This document shows, piece after piece, positions 27,273 through 36,028 of a DNA stretch of 64,000 nucleotides. The first letter of the stretch is position 1, and each line of letters opens with the position of its first letter. Source of the DNA: Methyloligella sp050110875 (GTDB taxonomy: Bacteria; Pseudomonadota; Alphaproteobacteria; Rhizobiales; Methyloligellaceae); NCBI GenBank assembly GCA_050110875.1, contig CP188828.1, positions 992,001-1,056,000 of the forward strand, in the 5' to 3' direction. The notes below the pieces were generated by a model that saw only the letters and a list, made by a program, of their open reading frames with translations, was not told the DNA's origin and did no database searches. The position numbers and the translations under genes were made by a program.

Positions 27273-27476
27273 ATGCCCAAGATGAAGACCAAGAGCGGTG
27301 CCAAGAAGCGCTTCAAGATCACGGCCAATGGCCGGGTCAAGTGTCAGGCCGCCGGCAAGCGTCACGGGATGATCAAGCGTACCAACAAGTTCATCCGGAA
27401 CGCCCGCGGCACCTTTGTCCTGTCCGAGGAGGACGCAAAGGTCGTGAAGCAGCATTTCCTCCCTTACGGCCGATAG
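27273..27476 (+). CDS. rpmI: 50S ribosomal protein L35
   Basis: A 67-residue basic protein starting MPKMKTKSGAKKRFKITANG and ending HFLPYGR, both diagnostic for bL35. Length matches the family (64-67). AAGGAAG precedes the ATG. rplT starts 34 nt after its stop; the infC-rpmI-rplT order is nearly universal. Confidence 0.97.
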   Translation: MPKMKTKSGAKKRFKITANGRVKCQAAGKRHGMIKRTNKFIRNARGTFVLSEEDAKVVKQHFLPYGR

Positions 27477-27510
27477 AGCCGAAGGCGAGACCTCTTAAAG
27501 GAGCACCGAT

Positions 27511-27867
27511 ATGTCCCGTGTGAAACGCGGCGTCACCAGCCACGCCCGCCATCGCAAGGTCCTGACCCAGGCGAAGGGCTATTACGGCCGCCGGAAGAAC
27601 ACCATCCGCGTCGCCAAGCAGGCCGTCGACAAGGCCGGGCAGTACGCCTATCGCGACCGCAAGGTGAAGAAGCGGACCTTCCGTTCGCTCTGGATCCAGC
27701 GGATCAATGCCGCGGCCCGCATGCATGGCCTGACCTATGCCCGATTTATCGAAGGGCTGAAGAAGTCCGGCATCGAGCTCGACCGCAAAGTGCTGGCGGA
27801 TATCGCCGTGCGCGAGCCGGAGACCTTCAAAAGCCTGGCCGAGACGGCCGCTTCGGCGCGCAGCTAG
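27511..27867 (+). CDS. rplT: 50S ribosomal protein L20
   Basis: A 118-residue protein with the bL20 signatures MSRVKRGVTSHARHRKVL, YYGRRKNTIRVAKQAV, RDRKVKKRTFRSLWIQRINA and FIEGLKKSGIELDRKVL. It is needed for 50S assembly and represses its own operon in bacteria studied. AAAGGAG lies upstream of the ATG. It is followed 44 nt later by pheS. Confidence 0.97.
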   Translation: MSRVKRGVTSHARHRKVLTQAKGYYGRRKNTIRVAKQAVDKAGQYAYRDRKVKKRTFRSLWIQRINAAARMHGLTYARFIEGLKKSGIELDRKVLADIAVREPETFKSLAETAASARS

Positions 27868-27911
27868 GCGCTTTTCGCGTAAGGACTTCCAAGCTCAAGG
27901 ACTGAAAAGCG

Positions 27912-29000
27912 ATGGCTGCGCCCGAGCTCGACACCCTTAAGGCCGAGCTTCTGGCGGCCATTGGCGATGCGGACGACCTCGCAAGCCTCGAGGCCGTGCG
28001 TGTCACGGCGCTCGGTAAGAAGGGCCGCATCTCAGACCTGATGAAGTCGCTCGGCGCCATGCCGCCCGAGGAGCGCAAGAGCTTCGGGCAGCAGGTCAAC
28101 GCGCTGAAGGACGATATCGGCGGCGCGCTTCAGGAAAAGCACGAGGCGCTGTCCCGCGCCGCCCTGTCGGAGAAGCTGGCGGCGGAGCGGGAAGACGTCA
28201 CCCTGCCCGTGCAGCCGGGCCCGCTGGCACAAGGGCGCATCCATCCGGTGAGCCAGGTGATCGACGAGATCACCGAGATCTTCGGCGATATGGGTTTCGC
28301 CATCGCCGAAGGGCCGGATATCGAGACGGACTTCAACAACTTCACCGCCCTCAACATCCCGCCGGAGCATCCCGCCCGGCAGGATCACGATACGTTCTAT
28401 TTCTCAGCCGACGAGACGGGCGAGCGAGCGGTGCTGCGCACCCATACGAGCCCGGTGCAGATTCGCACCATGCTTGCCGGGGAGCCGCCTTTCCGCATCA
28501 TCGCGCCGGGCCGCGTCTATCGTTCCGATTCCGATCAGACCCATACGCCGATGTTCCATCAGGTCGAGGGGCTGGTGATCGACGAGGCGACCCATCTCGG
28601 TCATCTGAAATGGGTGCTGGAAGAGTTCTGCAAGGCGTTCTTCGAGGTCGACAGCGTGAAGATGCGTTTCCGGGCGAGCCACTTCCCCTTCACGGAGCCC
28701 TCCATGGAGGTCGATATCGGCTACGCCAAGGTGGGCGACGAGATCCGCATCGGCGAAGGCGATCAGTGGCTCGAGATCCTCGGCTGCGGCATGGTCCATC
28801 CGAACGTGCTGCGGAACGTGAATATCGATCCGGAGCGCTATCAGGGCTTCGCCTTCGGCATGGGCATCGACCGGATCGCCATGCTGAAATACGGCATGCC
28901 CGACTTACGCGCCTTCTTCGCAGCGGATCTCCGCTGGCTGAAGCATTACGGCTTCGGCGCGCTGAACGTTCCCACTCTCGCCGGCGGACTTTCCAGCTGA
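27912..29000 (+). CDS. pheS: Phenylalanine-tRNA ligase alpha subunit
   Basis: Catalytic subunit of the (alpha-beta)2 PheRS. In 362 residues there is an N-terminal coiled coil (residues 1-85) and class II motif 2 around FRIIAPGRVYRSDSDQTHTP. GLVIDEATHLGHLK, FPFTEPSMEVDIG and motif 3 as FAFGMGIDRIAMLKYG follow. Its stop overlaps the start of a GNAT gene (ATGA), which in turn overlaps pheT, so all three are probably translated in coupling. Confidence 0.97.
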   Translation: MAAPELDTLKAELLAAIGDADDLASLEAVRVTALGKKGRISDLMKSLGAMPPEERKSFGQQVNALKDDIGGALQEKHEALSRAALSEKLAAEREDVTLPVQPGPLAQGRIHPVSQVIDEITEIFGDMGFAIAEGPDIETDFNNFTALNIPPEHPARQDHDTFYFSADETGERAVLRTHTSPVQIRTMLAGEPPFRIIAPGRVYRSDSDQTHTPMFHQVEGLVIDEATHLGHLKWVLEEFCKAFFEVDSVKMRFRASHFPFTEPSMEVDIGYAKVGDEIRIGEGDQWLEILGCGMVHPNVLRNVNIDPERYQGFAFGMGIDRIAMLKYGMPDLRAFFAADLRWLKHYGFGALNVPTLAGGLSS

Positions 29001-29446
29001 TGAGCGTCTCGGTCATCCATCTCCTGAACGACAGCCAGATCGACGATCTGGTGGTGCTCTATCAGAAAGAGTGGTGGTCCAAGGGCCGCACCCTGAACGA
29101 CGTGCGGACCATGCTGGAGAATTCCGACCTCGTCTTCGGCCTGGTCGACGACGAGAGCGGCCGGCTCGTGGGCTTCGCGCGGGTGCTGACCGACATGGTC
29201 TATCGCGCGATCATCTACGACGTGATCGTGGCGGAGGACCTGCGGGGGCAGGACCTCGGCAAGCGGCTGATGGACGCCATGATGACGGACAACGTCCTCG
29301 CCAATGTCGCGAGCGTCGAGCTCCACTGCCTGCCCGCCATGGAGTCTTTCTACGAGAAGTGGGGCTTCGCCCCCAACGATTCGGGCACCCGTCCCTTGCG
29401 CATCCGCCGCGGCGATGCGCCGATCGGCGATAAGGCGAGCGCATGA
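29000..29446 (+). CDS. GNAT-family acetyltransferase inserted between pheS and pheT
   Basis: A 148-residue N-acetyltransferase. The acetyl-CoA loop is LRGQDLGKRLMDAMM (R/Q-x-x-G-x-G/A pattern, here Gly-x-x-Leu-Gly-Lys), preceded by the beta strand IIYDVIVAEDL, and followed by VELHCLPAMESFYEKWGF, the usual motif B. The ATG overlaps the pheS stop, and its own stop overlaps the pheT ATG (29443), so it sits snugly inside a housekeeping operon. The substrate is unknown. Placement invites the idea of acetylation of PheRS, phenylalanine-related or antibiotic compounds, but no evidence is present in the sequence. Confidence 0.88.
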   Translation: MSVSVIHLLNDSQIDDLVVLYQKEWWSKGRTLNDVRTMLENSDLVFGLVDDESGRLVGFARVLTDMVYRAIIYDVIVAEDLRGQDLGKRLMDAMMTDNVLANVASVELHCLPAMESFYEKWGFAPNDSGTRPLRIRRGDAPIGDKASA

Positions 29447-31857
29447 AGTTCACCCTTTCCTGGCTGAAGGAGCATCTGGATACGGATGCGAGCCTCGAAG
29501 AGATCGCCGAGAAGCTGACGGTGATCGGGCTGGAGGTCGAGGAGATCGTCGATCCGGCGGAAGCCTTCAAAGCGTACACGGTCGCCGAGGTGGTTGCGGC
29601 GGAGAAGCATCCCGACGCCGACAAGCTGCAGGTCTGCACGGTGAATACGGGCAGCGAGACCCTGCAGGTGGTGTGCGGCGCGCCGAACGCGCGGGCCGGC
29701 ATGAAGGGCGTGTTCGCGCCGGTCGGGACGTATGTCGCCGGTATCGACCTGACGCTCACCAAGGCGAAGATCCGGGGCGTGGAATCCTTCGGCATGCTGT
29801 GCTCGGAGCGGGAGCTGGAGCTGTCGGACGAGCATCACGGCATCATCGAGCTGCCGGCGGACACGGAAGTCGGAAGCCCGGCTGCGGATGCGCTGGGGCT
29901 GACGGATGCGATGATCGATATCGCCATCACGCCGAACCGCCCCGACTGCCTGGCGGTTTCCGGGATCGCCCGGGACCTCGCCGCCGCTGGCTTGGGCACC
30001 TTCAAGGAGAAGCCGGTCGAGCCCGTGAAGGGCAGTTTCGCCAATCCGCAGCCCATCGCGCTGAAATTCGACGCCGACACTGCCGATGCCTGCCCGGTCT
30101 TCGCCGGGCGCGTCGTGAAGGGAGTGAAGAACGGGCCGAGCCCGGACTGGCTGCAGGCGAAGCTCAAGGCCATCGGCCTGCGCCCCATCAACGCGCTGGT
30201 GGACATCACCAACTACATCTCCTTCGACCGGGCGCGGCCTCTGCATGTCTACGATGCGGACAAGCTGGAAGGGACGATCTGCGCCCGCCTCGGTAAGGCG
30301 GGCGAAAGATTCGAGGCGCTGGACGGCAAGACCTACGAGGCCGATACGGACGCGACCGTGATCGCCGACGACGAAAAGGTGCTCGGCTTCGGCGGCATCA
30401 TGGGCGGCGAGGAGACCGGCTGCACGGAGGAGACGACCAACGTCTTCATCGAATCCGCCTATTTCGATCCGATCCGCACGGCGAAGACGGGCCGACGCTT
30501 CAATATCGTCTCGGATGCACGCTACCGGTTCGAGCGGGGCGTCGATCCGCAATTTGTGGTGCCCGGTCTGGAGCTGGCGACCCAGATAATCCTGGATCTT
30601 TGCGGGGGCGAGGCGAGCGAGATCGAGGTGGCCGGCGAGGCGCCCAAGGGACGCCCCGGCTTCGGCTTCGATCCGGCACGGGTGAAGCGGCTGTCGGGGC
30701 TCGATATCTCGAACAAGGAGATCGAGGTGACGCTTGAGAAGCTCGGCTTCGAGCTTTCGGGGAGCGCGCCCAATCTCGAAGTCACGCCGCCGAGCTGGCG
30801 GCCGGATATCCACGGCCCCGCCGATCTGGTGGAAGAGATCGTCCGGCTGGTCGGCGTGGACAAGGTCGCCGCGACGCCCATGCCGCGCGCCTCCGGCGTG
30901 GCCAAGCCGGTGCTGACCCAAAGCCAAATCCGCCAGCGCCTGGCGCGCCGGGTGCTTGCCGCGCGCGGGCTGGTCGAGGCGGTCACCTGGTCGTTCATTC
31001 CGGAGCCCCACGCCAAGCTGTTCGGCGGCGGCGCGCCGGCGCTGAAGCTCGACAATCCCATCTCGTCGGAGATGAGCGATATGCGCCCCAGCCTGCTGCC
31101 GGGGCTCGTGACGGCGGCCCAGCGCAACAAGGATCGCGGCTTTTCCGATGGCGGGCTGTTCGAGCTGGGCCAGGCCTATTCGGGCGCCAAGCCGGAAGAC
31201 CAATATCTTGCCGCCAGCGGCGTCCGGTTCGGCAATGTGTCGCTGGAAGGTTTGGGACGCGACTGGCAGGGCGATGCTCCCAAGGCCGACGTGTTCTCGG
31301 CCAAGGCCGACCTCGCCGCGCTGCTGCAGAGCTTCGGGCTGGACCCGTCGAACATGATGGTGGTGGCGGAAGTGCCTGACTGGTTCCATCCCGGCCGCTC
31401 CGGCTCCTTCAAGCTGGGACCCAAGGTGACGCTGGCCACGTTCGGCGAGCTGCATCCGGAAACGTTGCGGGCGCTGGGTGCGGAAGGCCCCATGGCCGGG
31501 TTCGAGCTCTATCTCGATGCGCTGCCGAAGCAAAAGAAGAAGGGTTCGGGCCGCTCGGCTCTTGGAGCCTCCGACCTGCAGGCGGTGCGGCGCGACTTCG
31601 CCTTCCTGGTGGATGAGGCCGTGCCTGCCGGCGATCTGCTCAAAGCCGCCCGCTCCGCCGACAAGGCGCTGATCGCGCAAGTCGGCCTGTTCGATGTCTT
31701 CACGGGCCAGGGCGTGCCGGAGGGCAAGAAGTCCCTCGCCATCGAGGTGACGCTACAGCCGAAAGAGAAGACGCTGACCGACAAGGAGATCGACGCGGTG
31801 GCGGAGAAAATCGTCGCCTCCGTCGCCAAAGCCACCGGCGGCGAGCTGCGGGGGTAG
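29443..31857 (+). CDS. pheT: Phenylalanine-tRNA ligase beta subunit
   Basis: The 804-residue partner of PheS, with editing and tRNA binding. An OB-fold tRNA-binding domain lies at about residues 40-150 (KHPDADKLQVCTVNTG). B3/B4 editing follows with NRPDCLAVSGIARDLAA and LRPINALVDITNYI, and B5 has VSDARYRFERGVDP and PPSWRPDIHGPADLVEE. The C-terminal anticodon-binding FDX-ACB domain begins with VRRDFAFLVDE and ends with LQPKEKTLTDKEID. Length agrees with the usual ~790-800. Nothing is disrupted. Confidence 0.97.
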   Translation: MKFTLSWLKEHLDTDASLEEIAEKLTVIGLEVEEIVDPAEAFKAYTVAEVVAAEKHPDADKLQVCTVNTGSETLQVVCGAPNARAGMKGVFAPVGTYVAGIDLTLTKAKIRGVESFGMLCSERELELSDEHHGIIELPADTEVGSPAADALGLTDAMIDIAITPNRPDCLAVSGIARDLAAAGLGTFKEKPVEPVKGSFANPQPIALKFDADTADACPVFAGRVVKGVKNGPSPDWLQAKLKAIGLRPINALVDITNYISFDRARPLHVYDADKLEGTICARLGKAGERFEALDGKTYEADTDATVIADDEKVLGFGGIMGGEETGCTEETTNVFIESAYFDPIRTAKTGRRFNIVSDARYRFERGVDPQFVVPGLELATQIILDLCGGEASEIEVAGEAPKGRPGFGFDPARVKRLSGLDISNKEIEVTLEKLGFELSGSAPNLEVTPPSWRPDIHGPADLVEEIVRLVGVDKVAATPMPRASGVAKPVLTQSQIRQRLARRVLAARGLVEAVTWSFIPEPHAKLFGGGAPALKLDNPISSEMSDMRPSLLPGLVTAAQRNKDRGFSDGGLFELGQAYSGAKPEDQYLAASGVRFGNVSLEGLGRDWQGDAPKADVFSAKADLAALLQSFGLDPSNMMVVAEVPDWFHPGRSGSFKLGPKVTLATFGELHPETLRALGAEGPMAGFELYLDALPKQKKKGSGRSALGASDLQAVRRDFAFLVDEAVPAGDLLKAARSADKALIAQVGLFDVFTGQGVPEGKKSLAIEVTLQPKEKTLTDKEIDAVAEKIVASVAKATGGELRG

Positions 31858-31869
31858 CGCCTTTTCCAC

Positions 31870-32225
31870 CTTAAGCGTCATGCCCAGCCAACCGGGCGCT
31901 GCATTGCGGACCCGGTCGTAAACTCGTGCCGGGCATCCATACCCCCAGTGCCAAATATTGAACCGAGGTGTTCATGGATCACCGGGACAAGTTCATGCTC
32001 GGGTCCGCGAAGCGGAACCCGAGTGCCCGGTGACGACGCCGAGTCCTGGAAGCGTGGTTGCCAAGAGCCGCAACTTGCTCCCTCTCCCCTTGGGGAAGAG
32101 GGCTGGGACGAGGAGGTGCTCACCTAACGAGTCCTTCGCCCCCTCACCCGGACACTACGCATCCGACCCACGGGTCAAGCCCGAGGGCAGGCTCTCTCCC
32201 CGGCGGGGGGAGGTGAATCGGTGGC
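31870..32225. repeat. Mosaic of REP-like intergenic repeats
   Basis: This 373-nt gap between pheT and the capA gene holds no convincing gene. It is built of imperfect inverted segments typical of alphaproteobacterial intergenic repeats. One is a CGTCATGCCCAG ... GTGCCGGGCATCCA pair (31878-31940). Another is TCACCGGGACAAG ... GTGCCCGGTGACGACG (31979-32039), containing the hairpin TCGGGTCCGCGAAGCGGAACCCGA as two 10-nt arms. A third is CCCTCTCCCCTTGGGGAAGAGGG. The same motif classes recur at 37.7 and 41.7 kb. Copy number elsewhere in the genome is unknown. Confidence 0.6.
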
Positions 32226-32230
32226 GACGT

Positions 32231-33601
32231 CTAGAACCAGCTGAACGGGTTGAAGGGTTGGACCTTCGGCTTGGACGGTTTCTTGGGCTTCTCCTTGCAG
32301 GCTTCCGCGATCTGATGGAGCAGCCGGTCGGAGGGGCGACGCGCCGGCTGCCAGGCTTCGCAGAGACGGCCGATCTTGCCGCCGAGCGCTTGTGCTTCGG
32401 GGGCGCAGTAGAGGCCGGACCCATCCGGTTGGGGGGTGAACTGGACGCCGCGGGAGTCTTCGCGGTTGCCGAGGCGGGCGCCGAGATAGTTCAGCACCGC
32501 AATCCGGTTGTGAGCCGACGAGAGGGGCTCCACGGGCTTGGGCTTCAGGTGGGTTCCCTCAATGGGGATCGCCTCGATGGCCATGACCTGGAAGCGACCT
32601 GTCTCTCCACGGATGAGATGAACCTTCGCCAAAAGGCCGTAATCCCGGCAGACGCCGAAACGAGACATATTGGTGGTGCCCGGGTGGAGGAAATTGCCGA
32701 GCCCATAGAAGATCAGGGAATCGCCGGCAAGCTCGACGCCCTGAACCACATGGGGGTGATGACCGACGATGAGGTCGATCCCCTCCTCGAGCGCCGCCTC
32801 GTTGCGGAAATCCTGGATTTGGCGGCCGTCGGGGAAGACTCGGCCTTCCTTGCCGTAATGAACCGAGAGGATGCGGTAGTCGGCCTCCATTTCGGCCAGC
32901 CGGTCGAGGGTGACGCGGAAATCCTCCTTATGCCTGTAAGAGGCTTGGCCCGACTTGTTCTCGCCGGCGCGGTGGGCCGGGCGTGCGCCGGTGATGATGC
33001 CGATAGCGGCGAAGCCGATGCGCGTGCCGTCCACCTCGAGACAGGCGGGCCGCGTCGCCTCCTCGAAATCCGCGCCAAGCCCGGCGAAGGCGATCGGACG
33101 TTCATGACGGGCGACGGCGAGGTGATAGAGGGTCTCTTCCGCACCGGCCGCGCCGAAATCCATGGAATGGTTGTTGGCCAGGGAGAAGAGGTTGAAGCCG
33201 ATGCCGGTGAGGCTATCGAGGCCGTTCGGATGGCTGCGGAAGTTGAAAGAGGTGTCCTGCTCCTTGTCGTCGGGTGGAATCTCGTTCCGGTCGGTGACCA
33301 CGGTCTCGATATTGGCGAAGGCGAGATCGCCGTCGATCTCCGCAGCGATGTTCTCCGACGCTTCGGCAAATCCCCAAAGCTTGCCCTTGCGGAAGCCTTC
33401 CGCCTCGACGATCTGATCGCTCCGATTGAAGCCGGTGTCGCCGGCCAGCACGACGGTCATGGTCTCGGGGCCGTCCTCCATGACGGCCTCGACTGCAACG
33501 ACGTTCTCGGTACAGCGTGTGACGGTCTTGGCGCTCGCCGTCGAGGCCGCGACGAGAAAGGCGAGGGGCAGGAGAAGCGTTTTTGAGATCCCCAGCCCCA
33601 T
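32231..33601 (-). CDS. CapA-family secreted protein (metallophosphatase-like)
   Basis: A 456-residue protein with a signal peptide (cleavage likely after ASTASA) and a CapA/PgsA fold. Recognisable blocks are VVLAGDTGFNRSDQI, FANIETVVTD, FSLANNHSMDFGAAGAEET, VHYGKEGR, LIVGHHPHVVQGVE and YGLGNFLHP. These metal-binding Asp/Asn/His positions are characteristic of the calcineurin-like CapA group, linked to poly-gamma-glutamate capsules in Bacillus. No capB/capC homologue is visible nearby, so its role here is open. It starts 9 nt after the GMC gene, whose stop codon overlaps its ribosome site AAGGA: coupled translation. Confidence 0.82.
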   Translation of the reverse strand: MGLGISKTLLLPLAFLVAASTASAKTVTRCTENVVAVEAVMEDGPETMTVVLAGDTGFNRSDQIVEAEGFRKGKLWGFAEASENIAAEIDGDLAFANIETVVTDRNEIPPDDKEQDTSFNFRSHPNGLDSLTGIGFNLFSLANNHSMDFGAAGAEETLYHLAVARHERPIAFAGLGADFEEATRPACLEVDGTRIGFAAIGIITGARPAHRAGENKSGQASYRHKEDFRVTLDRLAEMEADYRILSVHYGKEGRVFPDGRQIQDFRNEAALEEGIDLIVGHHPHVVQGVELAGDSLIFYGLGNFLHPGTTNMSRFGVCRDYGLLAKVHLIRGETGRFQVMAIEAIPIEGTHLKPKPVEPLSSAHNRIAVLNYLGARLGNREDSRGVQFTPQPDGSGLYCAPEAQALGGKIGRLCEAWQPARRPSDRLLHQIAEACKEKPKKPSKPKVQPFNPFSWF

Positions 33602-33610
33602 GACCGTTCC

Positions 33611-35260
33611 TTAAGCGCTGCGGGCCTCGGCGTAGCCGCCGGAGGGCTCGCGGGGGATGAGCTGATGATCCCGGGCGTAGAGCATCATGGCGCGCTCGGC
33701 GAGCGCCGTGATGGTGAGCAGCGGGTTGCAGCCGATGGAGCGCGGGATGATGGCGCCGTCGCAGACATAGAGGCCGGAATGGACGTCCTCGCCGGATGTG
33801 CCGGAGAAGACCTGACCTTTGTGATTCACGACGCCGCTGCCTGCGTCCTCGCCCATGCCGCAACCGCCGAGCGGATGGGCGGTGGCGGGCTTGGCGCCGG
33901 TCGCCGCGAGCGGATGCTTGATATAGCGGGCGCCTACGGTCTGCGCCGCCTTGGTCAGGGCGTCGTCGACACGCGAAAAGACCGGCTCCTTGGCCACGCC
34001 GGGCCAGCGAAGCTTCGTCCGGTTCTTCTCCAAAACCAGACGGCCGGAGGCGCTGTCGTGGGACACGACGAAGAAGGTGTGCAGGTGAGACAGCGGTCCC
34101 TGATAGACGCCCTTCACCAGGCTTTGGGCCGCGCCGAGGATCCGGCCGCCGGACAGAAAGAAAACCGGCAGCAGAGGCGCAAGCGCGGAAGGAAGCACGC
34201 CTTCCTGGATGGTCATGCTGCGGGAGAGATCCTCCTCGTCGGGCAGCTCGATCTGACCGGTGACGCAGGCGCCCACGGTGTCGCCTTCGAATTTCGGCGG
34301 GATGCCGACGCCGACGGCATTGACCCGGGTCTCCTTGCCCAGAGCGAAAGCGATGATGTCGCCATTGGCTGAGAAGTGCTCGCCGAGCCTGTCCGAGACA
34401 GGCAGGCCCATCTCGCGCGATCGAAGCAGGATCTCGGTGGACCCCAAGGTGCCGGCAGCGAGCACCACGCTTTCGGCGGCGACGGAGGCAAGCGGCACCT
34501 CCTCGCTGCCCGTGGGCCGGAAATGGATGCGCCAGCCGGCGCCTTCGCGGGAGAGGTGATCGACGCTGAGCTCTGTGAAGATCTCCGCGCCATGGGCATG
34601 AGCGTCGGGGAGATAGGTGAGCGCGACCGTGTTCTTGGCCCCCACATTACACCCCGAGCAGCAATCGCCGCAGAGCTCGCAGGCCGGCTGCTCGATGCCG
34701 AAAGCATTCATGCCTTCTTCGAAGTTCACGACGACGGGGGCGGGCACCGGCGGCTTGCCGATACGGCCGCCGATCTTCTCCAGCGCTTTGAACTTGGTGA
34801 GTTCGCCTGCCTGACTGTAACGGCTCGGACGCAGAGACGCGCGCGCCGCATCGAAGCCGCGGGCCAGCAAGCCGTCCTCGCGGATCTCGCTGGGCCAAGC
34901 CGCGTCGGCGAAGACCCGGGACTCGGGTTGCAGCGCCACGGCGGCGTTGATCAGCGAACCGCCGCCCAAACCGCAGCCGACCAGCACATGCATGTCCTCG
35001 CCCATGCGGAAATCGTATAGGCCGGTGGCGGCGCCGGAGCGCATCTTCCCGCCGCTGATCTGGAGTTCGCGGCGCAGCTCCGGCAGGCGAGCGGGGAATT
35101 CGCCGGTCGCGATCTCGCGGCCGCGCTCGATCACGCAGACGCGCTTACCCAAGCGCGAGAGGCGGGAGGCTGCGACGCCCCCGCCATAGCCAGAGCCGAC
35201 GACGACGACGTCATAGGCGCTCTTCATCTGTTCGGGGATCGAGGACAGGCGATGCTGCAT
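33611..35260 (-). CDS. GMC-family FAD oxidoreductase (cholesterol-oxidase-like)
   Basis: A 549-residue flavoprotein. The ADP-binding motif YDVVVVGSGYGGGVAASRLS is at about residues 16-35, GCGLGGGSLINAAVAL binds FAD, and the C-terminal signature is THPLGGCGMGEDAG-like (AHPLGGCGMGEDAG), followed by NPLLTITALAERAMM. This subgroup includes cholesterol oxidases and other alcohol oxidases or dehydrogenases. A cluster of cysteines (ACELCGDCCSGCNVG, about residues 197-210) resembles an iron-sulfur-like motif seen in some relatives. The start is ATG 35260 with AGGA upstream. It is upstream of and coupled to the CapA gene; the functional link is unclear. Confidence 0.85.
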   Translation of the reverse strand: MQHRLSSIPEQMKSAYDVVVVGSGYGGGVAASRLSRLGKRVCVIERGREIATGEFPARLPELRRELQISGGKMRSGAATGLYDFRMGEDMHVLVGCGLGGGSLINAAVALQPESRVFADAAWPSEIREDGLLARGFDAARASLRPSRYSQAGELTKFKALEKIGGRIGKPPVPAPVVVNFEEGMNAFGIEQPACELCGDCCSGCNVGAKNTVALTYLPDAHAHGAEIFTELSVDHLSREGAGWRIHFRPTGSEEVPLASVAAESVVLAAGTLGSTEILLRSREMGLPVSDRLGEHFSANGDIIAFALGKETRVNAVGVGIPPKFEGDTVGACVTGQIELPDEEDLSRSMTIQEGVLPSALAPLLPVFFLSGGRILGAAQSLVKGVYQGPLSHLHTFFVVSHDSASGRLVLEKNRTKLRWPGVAKEPVFSRVDDALTKAAQTVGARYIKHPLAATGAKPATAHPLGGCGMGEDAGSGVVNHKGQVFSGTSGEDVHSGLYVCDGAIIPRSIGCNPLLTITALAERAMMLYARDHQLIPREPSGGYAEARSA

Positions 35261-35422
35261 GTCTCATCCTTAGCGAAATAGAGGGCTGTTCTAAAGGTCT
35301 TGCCGACGGCGAAACGCCTCACCAACAGCCGGTCACTTCATTTCACGGCTTTGCGATTGCCTATTCCGGGTCGGGTCCATGCTCCGTATCTTCGCGCTAA
35401 AGACCAACAAATGGAGCTTTTC

Positions 35423-36028
35423 ATGACAGAGAAGCGGATCGGACGGATCGGTGCAGCAATTTTGTTCGGCGCCCTTTTCATCTTGGGTGCCTCAGGCGGC
35501 ATGAGCCGGGCGGCAGAGAGCGAGACCGCCATCTTCGCCGGGGGCTGCTTCTGGTGCGTGGAAGATGCCTTCGACCACGTGAAGGGCGTGACGGAGACCA
35601 TCTCCGGCTATGCCGGCGGCACCAAGCCGAACCCCAGCTATGGCAGCCACGAGGGCTACAAGGAGGCGGTGAAGGTGACATACGACCCCGCCAAGGTCTC
35701 ATACGCGGAGCTTCTGGACACGTATTGGCACAATATCGACCCCTTCGATCCGCGCGGACAATTCTGCGATAAGGGCGATGCCTACAAGGCCGTGATCTTC
35801 ACCGGGAATGCCGACGAGAAGGCCCTGGCCGAGAAGACCAAGGCGAACATCGCAAAACGCTTCGATCGGGAGGTGGTGACGGAGATAATCCCGGAGACGA
35901 CCTTCACTGCCGCCGAGGACTACCACCAGAATTATCACTCCGTGAATCCGATCAGCTATAAATTCTATAAATGGAATTGCGGCCGGGCCCAGCGCCTGGA
36001 GCAGATCTGGGGCCCGGCCCATTCATGA
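35423..36028 (+). CDS. msrA: Periplasmic peptide-methionine (S)-S-oxide reductase MsrA
   Basis: Repairs the S-epimer of methionine sulfoxide. In 201 residues there is a signal peptide (AAILFGALFILGASGG; cleavage near SRAAES), then the catalytic GGCFWCVEDAF and SGYAGG. Further on come HEGYKEAVKV, NIDPFDPRGQFCDKGDAY and AEDYHQNY, with a C-terminal resolving-Cys candidate in KWNCGRAQ. Most MsrA enzymes are cytoplasmic, so export is notable. ATG at 35423 has GGAG 8 nt upstream; an earlier ATG at 35411 is possible. Its stop overlaps the start of the cytochrome b gene by 4 nt, making it first of a three-gene operon. Confidence 0.93.
   Translation: MTEKRIGRIGAAILFGALFILGASGGMSRAAESETAIFAGGCFWCVEDAFDHVKGVTETISGYAGGTKPNPSYGSHEGYKEAVKVTYDPAKVSYAELLDTYWHNIDPFDPRGQFCDKGDAYKAVIFTGNADEKALAEKTKANIAKRFDREVVTEIIPETTFTAAEDYHQNYHSVNPISYKFYKWNCGRAQRLEQIWGPAHS

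Noticed and set aside
29350..31680. A 776-codon frame opposite pheT
   Set aside because: It is the antisense of the complete pheT gene with no recognisable domain.
31858..32230. CRISPR array or transposon end between pheT and the capA gene
   Set aside because: The repeats are not evenly spaced or identical, and there are no terminal inverted repeats with target duplication; REP-like elements explain them better.
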